64,000 nt of DNA from Halopseudomonas nanhaiensis (GTDB lineage: Bacteria; Pseudomonadota; Gammaproteobacteria; Pseudomonadales; Pseudomonadaceae): NCBI RefSeq assembly GCF_020025155.1, contig NZ_CP073751.1, positions 186,001 to 250,000 on the forward strand. Direction: 5' to 3'. A program made the position numbers and the translations under genes. Shown piece by piece: positions 43,690-52,563 of this stretch. The notes below the pieces were generated by a model. It did no database searches, had not been told where the DNA came from, and worked only from the letters and a program-made list of their open reading frames with translations. Position 1 is the stretch's first letter, and each line of letters begins with the position of its first letter.

Positions 43690-44136
43690 TCAGAGTCGCG
43701 CCAGTAGACGATCAAGGGAATTGGCGAAGGCCTGCTTGTCGCGATCGCTGTAGGGTGCCGGGCCGCCGCGTCCGGCCAGGCCCGCTCCGCGCAGTTCATC
43801 CATGAGATTGCGCACGGCCAGCCGTTCGCCCACGTTCGAGGCGTCATAGATCACACCGCGCGGATTGATGGCGACGATCTGCCGCTCCACCAACCCCGCC
43901 GCCAGGGGTATATCTGCCGTAACGACCAGATCCCCTGGCTGGGCGTTATCGATGATGTACTGGTCCGCCACATCCGCGCCGCTGGGTACGACCACCTGAC
44001 GTACACCCGGGCCTGGGGGCAGTTGCTGGGCGCTGTTGGCGACCAGAATCAGCTCGATCTGGCGCCGCCGTGCGGCGCGCACCACCACGTCTCGAACCGG
44101 ACGCGGGCAGGCGTCGGCGTCAATCCACAGCGTCAT
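43690..44136 (-). CDS. YaiI/YqxD family protein (DUF188)
   Basis: 148 residues with the family start MTLWIDADACPRPVRDVVVR and GDLVVTADIPLAA near 78. The fold belongs to a PIN-like group, so a nuclease is conceivable but unproved. The stop codon lies next to that of the convergent chemoreceptor gene. Confidence 0.88.
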   Translation of the reverse strand: MTLWIDADACPRPVRDVVVRAARRRQIELILVANSAQQLPPGPGVRQVVVPSGADVADQYIIDNAQPGDLVVTADIPLAAGLVERQIVAINPRGVIYDASNVGERLAVRNLMDELRGAGLAGRGGPAPYSDRDKQAFANSLDRLLARL

Positions 44137-44164
44137 TGGCGCACCTGCATGGGTAAGGTCTCCG

Positions 44165-46072
44165 TCATGCGTCGGCGCTGGCCTGCAGCGCCTCCAGTTC
44201 CTCGCTGGCGTCCATCCACTGCTCCTCCAGCGCGTCCAGATTCTGCTTGCAGGCGGTTTGCCGGGCCAGCAGGTCCTTCAGTCTATCCTTGCTGTCGGGC
44301 TGATACAGGCTCGTGTCGCTCAACGCAGACTCGATTTCCTGCAGTTCGGTGTTCACGCGCGCCATGGCCTGTTCCAGCTTGTCGATCGCTTTCTTCATGG
44401 GCGCCAACCGCTGTCTCTGCTCGGCAGCCAGACGCCGCTGCGCCTTGGCGTCCACCTTGGGCTGTTCGGCAGGCGCATCGACACGAGCCTGCTCCTGCTG
44501 CTGACGAAAGCGTGCAAGCCAGCGGGTATAGGTATCGAGATCGTCTTCATAGACCTGCAGGCGACCGTCCGCCACCAGCCAGAGCTCGTCGGTGGTGTCG
44601 CGAATCAGTGCACGGTCGTGCGACACCAGCAGCATTGCACCGTCGAACTCCTGCAGCGCCAGCGTCAGTGCGTGACGCATCTCCATGTCCAGATGGTTGG
44701 TCGGCTCGTCCAGCAGCAACAGATTGGGCTTTTGCCAGGCAATCAGTGCAAGGGCGAGGCGCGCCTTCTCGCCTCCGGAGAAATTCCGCACCGGCTCCTC
44801 GGCGCGATCGCCATGGAAATCGAATCCGCCTATGAAATTGCGCAGCGTCTGCTCCCGCTCCTGCGGCGCCAGGCGCGCGAGGTGCAGCAGCGGGCTCGCC
44901 GCCGGATCGAGGCTGTCGAGCTGATGTTGAGCGAAGTAGCCTATCGCTAGATGCTCGCCGGTCTTCAGCTCCCCGGCAATAAGCGGCAGGCTGCCGGCCA
45001 GCGTCTTGATCAGGGTCGACTTGCCGGCGCCGTTTGGTCCCAGTACGCCGATCCGCGCCCCCGGCGCAAGTTGCAGCTTGATCTGCTCAAGCACCGGCTC
45101 GCTGCCGTAGCCGAGATTGCCCTTGTGCAGATCGATCAGCGGGCTGGACTGCTTGTCGGCTTCGCGGAAACGGAAGGAGAAGGGCGAGTCGATATGGGCC
45201 TGGCTGAGCAGCTCCATGCGTTCGAGCGCCTTCAACCGGCTTTGCGCCTGGCGTGCCTTGGTGGCCTGGGCACGGAAGCGGGCGATGTACCGCTGCATGT
45301 GCTCGCGCTGCGCCTGTTGCTTCTCGAAGGCTGCCTGCTGTTGTGCGAGACGTTCTGCACGCGTTCGTTCGAACTGCGAATAGCCGCCGCGATACATCAC
45401 CAGTTGCTGCTGATCGACATGTACGATGCTCTCGACCACGGCATCGAGAAAATCACGGTCGTGGGAAATCAGCAACAACGTGCCGGGGTAGCTGCGCAGC
45501 CAGTCTTCCAGCCAGAGAATCGCATCCAGGTCCAGGTGGTTGGTGGGCTCGTCCAGGAGCAGCAGGTCGGAGGGGCACATCAAGGCTTGCGCCAGGTTCA
45601 GGCGCATCCGCCAGCCGCCGGAGAAGTCGCCCACCCGAGCTTCTGCCTGGTCCCGAGCGAAGCCGAGGCCGGCGAGCAGCGTACGCGCTCGACTGTCGGC
45701 GGTAAATCCGTCGTGTGACTCGAGTTCGGCGTAGACTGTGCCGAGTTGTTCCGCATCATTCCGGGCTTCAGCATCGGCCAGGCGTTGCTGAATGTCGCGC
45801 AGGCGCTGGTCACCGTCGAGCACGTAATCGACGGCAATGCGTTCGAGGTCCTCGATCTCCTGGCGCATGTGCGACAGCCGCCAGTCGACAGGCAGATAGC
45901 AGCTGCCCGCATCGGGTGCCAGCTGGCCGCGCAACAGCGCAAAAAGGCTGGATTTGCCGGCTCCATTGGTGCCGAGCAACCCTATCTTCTGGCCGGGGTG
46001 GATGGTCAGGCTGGCATTGTCCAGCAGGCGCAGCGGACCACGCTGCAGGGTAAGCGATTCGATTTTGATCAT
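44165..46072 (-). CDS. yheS: ABC-F ATPase (YheS type)
   Basis: 635 residues with two ABC domains and no membrane segment. First domain: GTNGAGKSSLF, VGDFSGGWRMRLNLAQAL, LLLLDEPTNHLDLD. Second: GPNGAGKSTLIK, RNFSGGEKARLALALI, LLLLDEPTNHLDME. The linker of about 80 residues between them, and a coiled-coil C-terminal tail (about 540-635), are as in YheS. ABC-F proteins bind the ribosome and help stalled or difficult translation. It is syntenic with P. aeruginosa PA5252 near algP. Confidence 0.9.
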   Translation of the reverse strand: MIKIESLTLQRGPLRLLDNASLTIHPGQKIGLLGTNGAGKSSLFALLRGQLAPDAGSCYLPVDWRLSHMRQEIEDLERIAVDYVLDGDQRLRDIQQRLADAEARNDAEQLGTVYAELESHDGFTADSRARTLLAGLGFARDQAEARVGDFSGGWRMRLNLAQALMCPSDLLLLDEPTNHLDLDAILWLEDWLRSYPGTLLLISHDRDFLDAVVESIVHVDQQQLVMYRGGYSQFERTRAERLAQQQAAFEKQQAQREHMQRYIARFRAQATKARQAQSRLKALERMELLSQAHIDSPFSFRFREADKQSSPLIDLHKGNLGYGSEPVLEQIKLQLAPGARIGVLGPNGAGKSTLIKTLAGSLPLIAGELKTGEHLAIGYFAQHQLDSLDPAASPLLHLARLAPQEREQTLRNFIGGFDFHGDRAEEPVRNFSGGEKARLALALIAWQKPNLLLLDEPTNHLDMEMRHALTLALQEFDGAMLLVSHDRALIRDTTDELWLVADGRLQVYEDDLDTYTRWLARFRQQQEQARVDAPAEQPKVDAKAQRRLAAEQRQRLAPMKKAIDKLEQAMARVNTELQEIESALSDTSLYQPDSKDRLKDLLARQTACKQNLDALEEQWMDASEELEALQASADA

Positions 46073-46122
46073 GGCTGCGGAGTATATCAGCGGCGATCAT
46101 CCGCGAGTATGAAGGAACCGGT

Positions 46123-46629
46123 ATGACAGATGTCAGGCTGAAGAGATTCGCCGGCACCGTTTACGGCGCGCCGGGGGCGCAAGCGCTGCTGCTCGATTGC
46201 CAGGATCGCCTGGGACTGGACGTTCTCTGTCTGCTGGGCGCCTGTTGGTTGGGTGCGACCGGGCGCTCCCTTGATGTCGGTGGCTGGCGTCAGGTCCTGG
46301 CGGGACATGGCAAGTGGCGAGAGGAGGTCATCGAGCCGTTGCGACGTGCGCGGCGCGCGATCAGGCCCATCGCCCAGGCGGAGGCTTTCTACCGGCAAGT
46401 CAAACAGTGCGAGTTGAGCGCGGAATGGTTGGCGCTCGAATGGATCGAACCACCTCTGTCAGCTCATGCGGTGCGTGATCCGGGGCTGATCGAGGCGGCG
46501 ACTCGCCGGTCCATCGAAGCCTATTGCGTAGCCGCAGGTGTCGATCCAGAGATGTTGCAGGAAACCCGCGAAGCGCTGATCGGGCTTGCGGTAGGATGGC
46601 GCGCCGTAACCGACGCGCCGGCCGATTAG
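46123..46629 (+). CDS. TIGR02444 family protein
   Basis: 168 residues, helical, with the family pattern VYGAPGAQALLLDCQDRLGL and VNLLCLLGACWLG-like start, then WREEVIEPLRRARRAI. Function unknown; the family is largely found in Pseudomonas and relatives next to the ABC-F gene. ATG at 46123 with AAGGA upstream. Its end overlaps the end of algP by four bases. Confidence 0.85.
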   Translation: MTDVRLKRFAGTVYGAPGAQALLLDCQDRLGLDVLCLLGACWLGATGRSLDVGGWRQVLAGHGKWREEVIEPLRRARRAIRPIAQAEAFYRQVKQCELSAEWLALEWIEPPLSAHAVRDPGLIEAATRRSIEAYCVAAGVDPEMLQETREALIGLAVGWRAVTDAPAD

Positions 46630-47153
46630 GCGCTCGTGTCGGCCTGCTTGGGCGGGTTCTTGCGGCCGCGGCTGCGACGCGGGGCCCGCCGTGGCTTGTC
46701 TTCCTCTACCGCAGCCTGAGGGTTGTCGCGTTTGTCGATGGCCTGGCTGACCTGATCCTCGATCCGGTCGAAGCCTTTGGCCAGGCGCAGCGTCTGACGA
46801 ATATCGCCCTTGAGCTGCTTGATATAGCCTTCGGCCGACTGGCGTGCCTGTCCGAGCTCGGACAGTGCCTGCTCCAGCTCGTCGACCTTGCCTTGCGCCT
46901 TGGACACCGACTTGCTGTCTGCCCCGGTCTGGCGGGCATTGAGCTTTTCACGCGCTTCAACCAGCTTGGCGTCAAGCTTGGCATGCTGACGATTGATCTT
47001 CTCCAGCGCCTTGTGCGCGTCCTGCTCGGCCTGCTGGCAGGCTTCGCCAAGGTGATCCTTGAGCGAACGTGTAAGGGTTTGCAGCAGATGCAGGGGGGTG
47101 GTGACCTTCCCGGTCTTCTTCGCTTCGCTTGTTTCAGCCACGTGCGACTCCAT
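46626..47153 (-). CDS. algP: AlgP-like regulatory protein, short form
   Basis: 175 residues. The helical, coiled-coil N-terminal part (TPLHLLQTLTRSLKDHLGEA, then charged heptads to about residue 140) matches AlgP of P. aeruginosa. There, a long histone-H1-like tail of KPAA repeats follows; here only about 30 basic residues (KPRRAPRRSRGRKNPPK) remain. It may still bind DNA weakly. It starts five bases after algQ on the same strand, so it is co-transcribed. Confidence 0.8.
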   Translation of the reverse strand: MESHVAETSEAKKTGKVTTPLHLLQTLTRSLKDHLGEACQQAEQDAHKALEKINRQHAKLDAKLVEAREKLNARQTGADSKSVSKAQGKVDELEQALSELGQARQSAEGYIKQLKGDIRQTLRLAKGFDRIEDQVSQAIDKRDNPQAAVEEDKPRRAPRRSRGRKNPPKQADTSA

Positions 47154-47158
47154 GATTG

Positions 47159-47632
47159 TCAGCTGGCTGCCAATGCAGCCCGGTGCGAGTTGTGCAGTAC
47201 TTCGATGAGGCAGTCTTCCAGTTCGAAGCGCTCATGCAACATCGCGCCGAGCATCTGCAGGCGGGCCTGCATATCGGGCTCGTCCACGCCACTGGCGGTA
47301 TTGGCATAGCGGTCATTGAAGGCCACCGCAGCCTGAGTGATGGTCTCGATGCGCGGATACACCTGACGAACCAGCTCCAGACCGCGTTCATTCTGGAAGT
47401 CTTCCGCTTCACGGATCAACTGCTCGTAAATTTCGAAATGCCCGGCAGACACATAGTCCACCAGCACATCGCAAAAGGATTCCAGCGCCTGATCGGGGCT
47501 TTCGTCCGGCGGAGTCCGGTCGCGGAGAGCGACATACTCGCTGATCAATTGCTTGCGCTCGGACAGCCAGCGATCGATCAGTTGATTGACACCGCCCCAG
47601 CGTTCCTGGGCTGTTGTGCAGCTCTCCAGCAT
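47159..47632 (-). CDS. algQ: Anti-sigma-70 factor AlgQ (Rsd family)
   Basis: 157 residues, Rsd/AlgQ family helical bundle. The typical RWGGVNQLIDRWLSERKQLI start and FCDVLVDYVSAGHFEIYEQL near 75 are visible. It binds region 4 of the housekeeping sigma factor and shifts polymerase to alternative factors; in Pseudomonas it raises alginate and siderophore genes. It is followed by algP. Confidence 0.92.
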   Translation of the reverse strand: MLESCTTAQERWGGVNQLIDRWLSERKQLISEYVALRDRTPPDESPDQALESFCDVLVDYVSAGHFEIYEQLIREAEDFQNERGLELVRQVYPRIETITQAAVAFNDRYANTASGVDEPDMQARLQMLGAMLHERFELEDCLIEVLHNSHRAALAAS

Positions 47633-47754
47633 CTTCCACCTCGTCTATGAGCGGCCGGCCCGTTCTGCCGGTAAACCTTGATGATCGTTATCGTCGCAAC
47701 AGCATAGGCCAGTCAATACGACAGCATCAATACCGCATAACTTCCCCGAAAAGT

Positions 47755-48270
47755 TCAATCATGCGAGCGAAAAATCTGTACCAGTCCGAACAGAGTGAAT
47801 CCGATGAAGGCAATCAGTGTGCATTCGGCAATGCTCAGCCCCAGAAAGGTCCAGCTCACCGCCGCGCAGTCGGCGGTGCCGCTGAACAACAGGCTGACTA
47901 TATCCTGCAGCGGGAGTACATCCATCATGTAGTCGAGGCTGGGCAGGCAGGAGGGCAACTGATCGGCAGGCTGGTACTGCAGCCAGACCTGGCGGCCGGC
48001 GATGGCGCCGCCCAGTACGGCGAACAGGGTGGTGACGCCGCCGTAGACCCGTGCGGCGCCGGCTCGGGCCTTGCCTTGCCTGGGCGCCGGGTTGTGAAGC
48101 ACCGCAGTGAGGCAGGTCAGACCGATCAGGACAAAGGCAATACGCTGGATGATGCACAGCGGGCAGGGCAGCAGGCCCATGTAATGCTCCATGTACAGCG
48201 CAATCAGCAGCAGCACGACACAAACAATGAAAGCGAGCAGGTAGAGCAGGCGGGATGCGGGCAGGGTCAT
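47755..48270 (-). CDS. dsbB: Disulphide bond formation protein B (DsbB/DsbH)
   Basis: 171 residues, four membrane helices. The first cysteine pair is C36/C39 (LLPCPLCIIQR); the second lies in the LPSCLPS and SGTADCAAV loops. It re-oxidises periplasmic DsbA and passes electrons to quinone. ATG at 48270 was chosen over 48321 because the first helix begins there. P. aeruginosa has this copy (DsbH) upstream of algQ, matching the place here. Confidence 0.92.
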   Translation of the reverse strand: MTLPASRLLYLLAFIVCVVLLLIALYMEHYMGLLPCPLCIIQRIAFVLIGLTCLTAVLHNPAPRQGKARAGAARVYGGVTTLFAVLGGAIAGRQVWLQYQPADQLPSCLPSLDYMMDVLPLQDIVSLLFSGTADCAAVSWTFLGLSIAECTLIAFIGFTLFGLVQIFRSHD

Positions 48271-48376
48271 GCTTGTTTCCGTCAGGATCGTTACAGGAGG
48301 CCTACCATAGAGCAGCAGCATGACGGAGACAAGACGCAGAACCGGCTAGCCGGAATGGCCAGCCGGCGAAGCGGAA

Positions 48377-48871
48377 TCAGGCGGTCTGTTCACCTTCCTG
48401 GGCGCGACGCTGCTCGGCCTGGGCGTAGAGCGCGTCGAAGTTGACCGGAGACAGCATCAGGGGAGGGAAGCTGCCGCGCAGTACCAGGTTGTCGATGGTT
48501 TCGCGCGCATACGGAAACAGGATGTTCGGGCAGAACGCGCCCAGCGTGTGACGCATCGCTGCTTCATCCAGACCGTTGATGGCGAAGATGCCGGCCTGCT
48601 GCACTTCGGCGATGAAGGTCACTTCATCGTTGCCGTTGGTGACGGTGGCGGACAGGCTCAGGACCACCTCGTGAATGCCTTCCTGTAGCTGGCTGTGGCG
48701 TGTGTTCAGATCAAGGTTGACCTGCGGGTTCCACTGGCTCTGAAAGACCGACGGAGACTTCGGTGATTCGAAGGAAAGGTCCTTCACGTAGATGCGCTGC
48801 AGGCTGAACTGCACCTGATTGCCCTGGTCAGCGCCATTGGCGGCTTGATTGTTCTGATTTTCGTCGGCCAT
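48377..48871 (-). CDS. secB: Protein-export chaperone SecB
   Basis: 164 residues. The SecB core ([19 protein letters not shown] near 22) and [16 protein letters not shown] near 117 are intact. The tetramer holds unfolded precursors for SecA. The N terminus is Asn/Gln-rich ([17 protein letters not shown]). It lies 46 bases after the glutaredoxin gene on the same strand. Confidence 0.97.
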   Translation of the reverse strand: MADENQNNQAANGADQGNQVQFSLQRIYVKDLSFESPKSPSVFQSQWNPQVNLDLNTRHSQLQEGIHEVVLSLSATVTNGNDEVTFIAEVQQAGIFAINGLDEAAMRHTLGAFCPNILFPYARETIDNLVLRGSFPPLMLSPVNFDALYAQAEQRRAQEGEQTA

Positions 48872-48917
48872 GTGCGGTCCTTATGCGTGTATCGATTGAG
48901 TCTTGAAAGAGGGATGC

Positions 48918-49175
48918 TCAGCTGGCCAGCATTGCATCCAGTTTGCCGGCGCGCTCTAGCGCCATGAGCTGATCACAGCCGCCGACGTGGTGATCGTTGA
49001 TCCATATCTGTGGCACCGAAGTACGGCCGCCGGCAAGCCGGGTCATTTCGGCTCGCAGATCCGGCTTGCCATCCACGCGGATTTCCCGATATCCGACCTT
49101 CTTCGCGTCGAGCAGGTGCTTGGCTCGAATGCAGAACGGGCAGAAATCGCTGCTATAGATAGTGACGTCGGACAT
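48918..49175 (-). CDS. grxC: Glutaredoxin 3
   Basis: 85 residues. The redox site CPFC (C12-C15) is followed by TSVPQIWINDHHVGGCDQL with the cis-proline and glutathione-binding GGCDQ. ATG at 49175 fits the family length; an ATG two codons earlier overlaps the rhodanese stop as ATGA. It is part of a rhodanese-grx-secB set common in gammaproteobacteria. Confidence 0.95.
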   Translation of the reverse strand: MSDVTIYSSDFCPFCIRAKHLLDAKKVGYREIRVDGKPDLRAEMTRLAGGRTSVPQIWINDHHVGGCDQLMALERAGKLDAMLAS

Positions 49176-49177
49176 AG

Positions 49178-49600
49178 TCATTTCACCAGGGGTAGATTGT
49201 CGGCTCGCCAACCGCCGATCCCTCCAGCCAGTCTGTGAACATGCTGATGGCCCGCTGCCTTGAGTTGCTTGGCGACTGAGCCGGCATGCTGGCCGTTGGC
49301 GCAAACCAGGATGATGGGTCTGTCTTTGTGTTTGTCCAGTTCTACCAGACGCGTCTGTATGCTGTCATTGGGAATGTTGAGCGAGTCGACGATATGCCCG
49401 GCAGCGAACTCCTTCTTGGTACGTATGTCCACCACCTGCGCATTTTCCTTGTTGATGAGCGCCGTGGCCTGCTGCGTGGTGATCGCCTTGCCCGCCTTGC
49501 GGCCTTCGGTGACGATCAGCAGAGTGAGTACAACCAGGAAAGCGGTGGTCAACACATAGTGGTTGCCGATGAATTCGATGAGGTGTTGAAGAAACTGCAT
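49178..49600 (-). CDS. Membrane-anchored rhodanese-like protein
   Basis: 140 residues. One membrane helix (about 15-31), then a rhodanese domain with active cysteine C100 in ILVCANGQHAGSVAKQL. It could be a sulphurtransferase in the cytoplasm at the membrane. The frame is open 57 codons upstream, but ATG 49600 gives the family start. It is divergent from gpmI, with about 176 bases between, which must hold both promoters. Confidence 0.92.
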   Translation of the reverse strand: MQFLQHLIEFIGNHYVLTTAFLVVLTLLIVTEGRKAGKAITTQQATALINKENAQVVDIRTKKEFAAGHIVDSLNIPNDSIQTRLVELDKHKDRPIILVCANGQHAGSVAKQLKAAGHQHVHRLAGGIGGWRADNLPLVK

Positions 49601-49776
49601 GGGGCGGTCCCGGATCGATAAAGTCCGCCAGTATACACAGCACCCCCTAGCGGCAGAACCACCCGTGCGCATGACATGCCGGCACTTGGCAAGTAAACTG
49701 ATTGCACCACGCCTGACCGCCGCACGGCCTGTCGGCAAGTGTGCTTCCGAGAACCCAACCTGCGAGCCCATTCAGT

Positions 49777-51315
49777 ATGACAGTTGCCCCAAAACCCCTG
49801 GTCCTGATGATTCTCGATGGCTTCGGACACAGCGATTCCCCCGACTCTAACGCCATCATGGCTGCCAATACACCAGTCTGGGATCAGTTGTTGGCCACTG
49901 CGCCGCACACGCTGGTCTCGGGATCCGGAATGGACGTCGGCTTGCCCGACGGGCAGATGGGCAATTCCGAGGTCGGGCACATGAATCTCGGCGCCGGGCG
50001 CGTGGTGTACCAGGATTTCACCCGGGTGACCAAGTCGATCGCCGATGGCGACTTCTTCGACAATCCGACGCTGTGCGAAGCCGTCGACAAGGCGGTAGCT
50101 GACGGCAAGGCCGTGCATGTGATGGGCCTGGTCTCGCAGGGCGGTGTCCATAGTCACGAATCGCAGATTGTCGCCATGGTCGAACTTGCCGCCCGCCGCG
50201 GCGCTCAGCGCATTCTGGTGCACGCGTTTCTCGATGGCCGTGATACGCCGCCCAAGAGTGCCGAGCCGTCCCTGCAGATGCTGGAAAAGGCTTACCAGCG
50301 CCTGGGCCAGGGTCGCACCGCCAGCCTGATTGGTCGCTACTACGCCATGGACCGAGACAACCGCTGGGAGCGCGTTGAAGCGGCCTACAACCTGATCACC
50401 GAAGGCCAGGCCGAATACACCTCTGCCACCGCGGTCGACGGTCTTGCGGCCGCCTACGAACGCGGCGAAAGCGACGAATTCGTCAAGGCCACGGTGATCG
50501 GCGAGCCGGCTCGTGTCGAGGACGGCGACGCCGTGGTCTTCATGAATTTTCGCGCTGATCGGGCTCGCGAGCTCAGTCGCGCCTTCGTCGACCCGGACTT
50601 CTCCGGGTTCGAGCGGCAGCGTTCACTGCTGATGGCCGGCTACGTCATGCTCACGCAGTATGCAGCAGACATCCCCGCGCCCTGTGCCTTCCCGCCCTCT
50701 TCGCTGGACAATGTACTGGGCGAATACCTTGCCAAGCAGGGCAAGACCCAGCTGCGCATCGCCGAGACCGAGAAGTACGCACACGTTACGTTCTTTTTCT
50801 CCGGCGGCAGGGAAGAGCCCTTCGAAGGCGAGGAGCGAATCCTGATTCCTTCGCCCAAGGTCGCCACCTATGACCTGCAGCCCGAAATGAGCGCGCCCGA
50901 GGTCACCGACCGCATCGTCGAAGCGATCGAAGAGCAGCGTTACGATGTCATCATCGTCAACTACGCCAATGGCGACATGGTTGGTCACACCGGTGTTTTC
51001 GAGGCTGCGGTCGCTGCAGTCGAGTGCCTGGACAAGTGCATCAGCCGTATTCAGGCTGCCTTGCAGAAGGTAGGAGGCGAAGCGTTGATCACTGCAGATC
51101 ATGGCAACGTCGAGCAGATGTCTGATGACTCTACCGGGCAGGCCCACACGGCGCATACCTGCGAGCCGGTGCCCTTTGTTTACATGGGGCCGCGCCAGGT
51201 CGAGCTGCGTGACGGCGGCATTCTTTCGGATGTAGCGCCGACCATGCTGACATTGCTCGGGCTCGAGCAGCCGAGCGAAATGACTGGCCGCTCCATCGTT
51301 ACCCGGATTGCCTGA
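49777..51315 (+). CDS. gpmI: 2,3-bisphosphoglycerate-independent phosphoglycerate mutase
   Basis: 512 residues. The metal and nucleophile region [13 protein letters not shown] is at the start. S64 lies in [15 protein letters not shown], and later metal ligands occur in [11 protein letters not shown] and [12 protein letters not shown]. It exchanges 3- and 2-phosphoglycerate in glycolysis. GTG 49741 is in frame but ATG 49777 fits. It is followed closely by envC. Confidence 0.97.
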   Translation: MTVAPKPLVLMILDGFGHSDSPDSNAIMAANTPVWDQLLATAPHTLVSGSGMDVGLPDGQMGNSEVGHMNLGAGRVVYQDFTRVTKSIADGDFFDNPTLCEAVDKAVADGKAVHVMGLVSQGGVHSHESQIVAMVELAARRGAQRILVHAFLDGRDTPPKSAEPSLQMLEKAYQRLGQGRTASLIGRYYAMDRDNRWERVEAAYNLITEGQAEYTSATAVDGLAAAYERGESDEFVKATVIGEPARVEDGDAVVFMNFRADRARELSRAFVDPDFSGFERQRSLLMAGYVMLTQYAADIPAPCAFPPSSLDNVLGEYLAKQGKTQLRIAETEKYAHVTFFFSGGREEPFEGEERILIPSPKVATYDLQPEMSAPEVTDRIVEAIEEQRYDVIIVNYANGDMVGHTGVFEAAVAAVECLDKCISRIQAALQKVGGEALITADHGNVEQMSDDSTGQAHTAHTCEPVPFVYMGPRQVELRDGGILSDVAPTMLTLLGLEQPSEMTGRSIVTRIA

Positions 51316-51327
51316 CGCGGAGCGCCA

Positions 51328-52512
51328 ATGAGCCGTAGCAGAGTGTTGTCGCGCGGCAGGTCTGCATGGCGTGCCGTCGCGCTTGCCGGTGTGCTGTCCG
51401 CGTTCGCCGGCGTGCCGGTCCAGGCTGATGACAAGCGCGAAGCCCAGGCCGAGCTCAAGCAGACCGAGGCCGAAATCAATCGGTTGAAGAAAATGCTGGG
51501 CAATCTCAAGCAGGAGATGTCCGGTCTGGAGTCCGAACTCAAGGAAAGCGAAACCGAGATCGGCACGTTGCGCAAGGAAACGCGCGAGATCGAGCAGCAG
51601 ATCCAGGAAGGTGAGACCCGCCTGGACGACCTCACCGAACAGGCCGAGCGCTTGCATGCCGCATTGGAGGCCCAGCAATCGCAGATTGCCCGGCAGGTGC
51701 GGGCAGCCTACATGGCTGGAAGCCAGGATTATCTCAAGGTCATGCTCAATCAGGATGACCCGGCCCGCGTGGCGCGGATGATGCAGTACTACCGATATGT
51801 CAACGCCGCACGCCTCGAAGAGATCGAGCAGTACCAGCAGACGATCGAGCAGATCCATCAGGCCAGCACCGCGATCGTGGCGGAACAGACGCTTCTGCAG
51901 AAAAATCGCGAGGAGCTCGCCGAGCGGCGTCAGAGTCTGGAATCGGAGCGGGTCAGGCGTGGCGAGCTGCTCGCTTCGCTCGACAAGCGCAGCCGCAGTG
52001 AAGGGCAGCGGCTGAAGCAGCGTGAGTCCGAGCGCGCCGAGCTGAGCAAGCTGATCGAGTCGCTTGATCAGGCGGTGACCAGCATTCCCACGCCCGCCGG
52101 CAACCAGCCGTTCACTCAAGCCAAGGGCAAACTGCCGCTGCCGACACAGGGCAGCATCAAGGCGCGATTCGGTAGCCAGCGCGGGGACGACTCGCGGCTG
52201 AAGTGGGATGGCCTTCTGATTGCTGCCAGCGAAGGAGCCCCGGTGCATGCGGTGCATGGCGGGCGCGTGGTGTTTGCCGAATGGCTTCGCGGTTCGGGGC
52301 TACTGATGATTCTCGATCATGGCAATGGCTACCTGAGTCTGTACGGGCACAATCAAAGCCTGCTTCAGGAGGTCGGGACCTGGGTCAAGCCCGGCGAAAC
52401 CATCGCTACAGTCGGTAGTAGCGGGGGTCTCGGCAGCCCTACGCTGTATTTCTCGATACGCCACCAGGGCCGCGCACTAGACCCGCTTGCCTGGTGTATG
52501 CTGTCCGGATAA
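51328..52512 (+). CDS. envC: EnvC-like murein hydrolase activator (degenerate M23 peptidase)
   Basis: 394 residues. The signal peptide cleaves near residue 34 (GVPVQA-DD). A long coiled coil spans about 35-255. The C-terminal LytM domain (about 275-394) has HGNGYLSLYGHNQSLL but lacks the first HxxxD metal ligands (DGLLIAASEG in their place), as in E. coli EnvC, which activates amidases rather than cutting peptidoglycan. It lies in a set with gpmI and ctpA. Confidence 0.9.
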   Translation: MSRSRVLSRGRSAWRAVALAGVLSAFAGVPVQADDKREAQAELKQTEAEINRLKKMLGNLKQEMSGLESELKESETEIGTLRKETREIEQQIQEGETRLDDLTEQAERLHAALEAQQSQIARQVRAAYMAGSQDYLKVMLNQDDPARVARMMQYYRYVNAARLEEIEQYQQTIEQIHQASTAIVAEQTLLQKNREELAERRQSLESERVRRGELLASLDKRSRSEGQRLKQRESERAELSKLIESLDQAVTSIPTPAGNQPFTQAKGKLPLPTQGSIKARFGSQRGDDSRLKWDGLLIAASEGAPVHAVHGGRVVFAEWLRGSGLLMILDHGNGYLSLYGHNQSLLQEVGTWVKPGETIATVGSSGGLGSPTLYFSIRHQGRALDPLAWCMLSG

Positions 52513-52563
52513 ACGCAGCGGCGAACCGCGTGGTTTGTCGATCAAGTCCAGTTGGAGAGTTAG

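Noticed and set aside
50623-52257. 544-codon minus-strand frame across gpmI/envC
   Set aside because: It spans two real genes on the other strand; leucine- and histidine-rich shadow sequence without domains.
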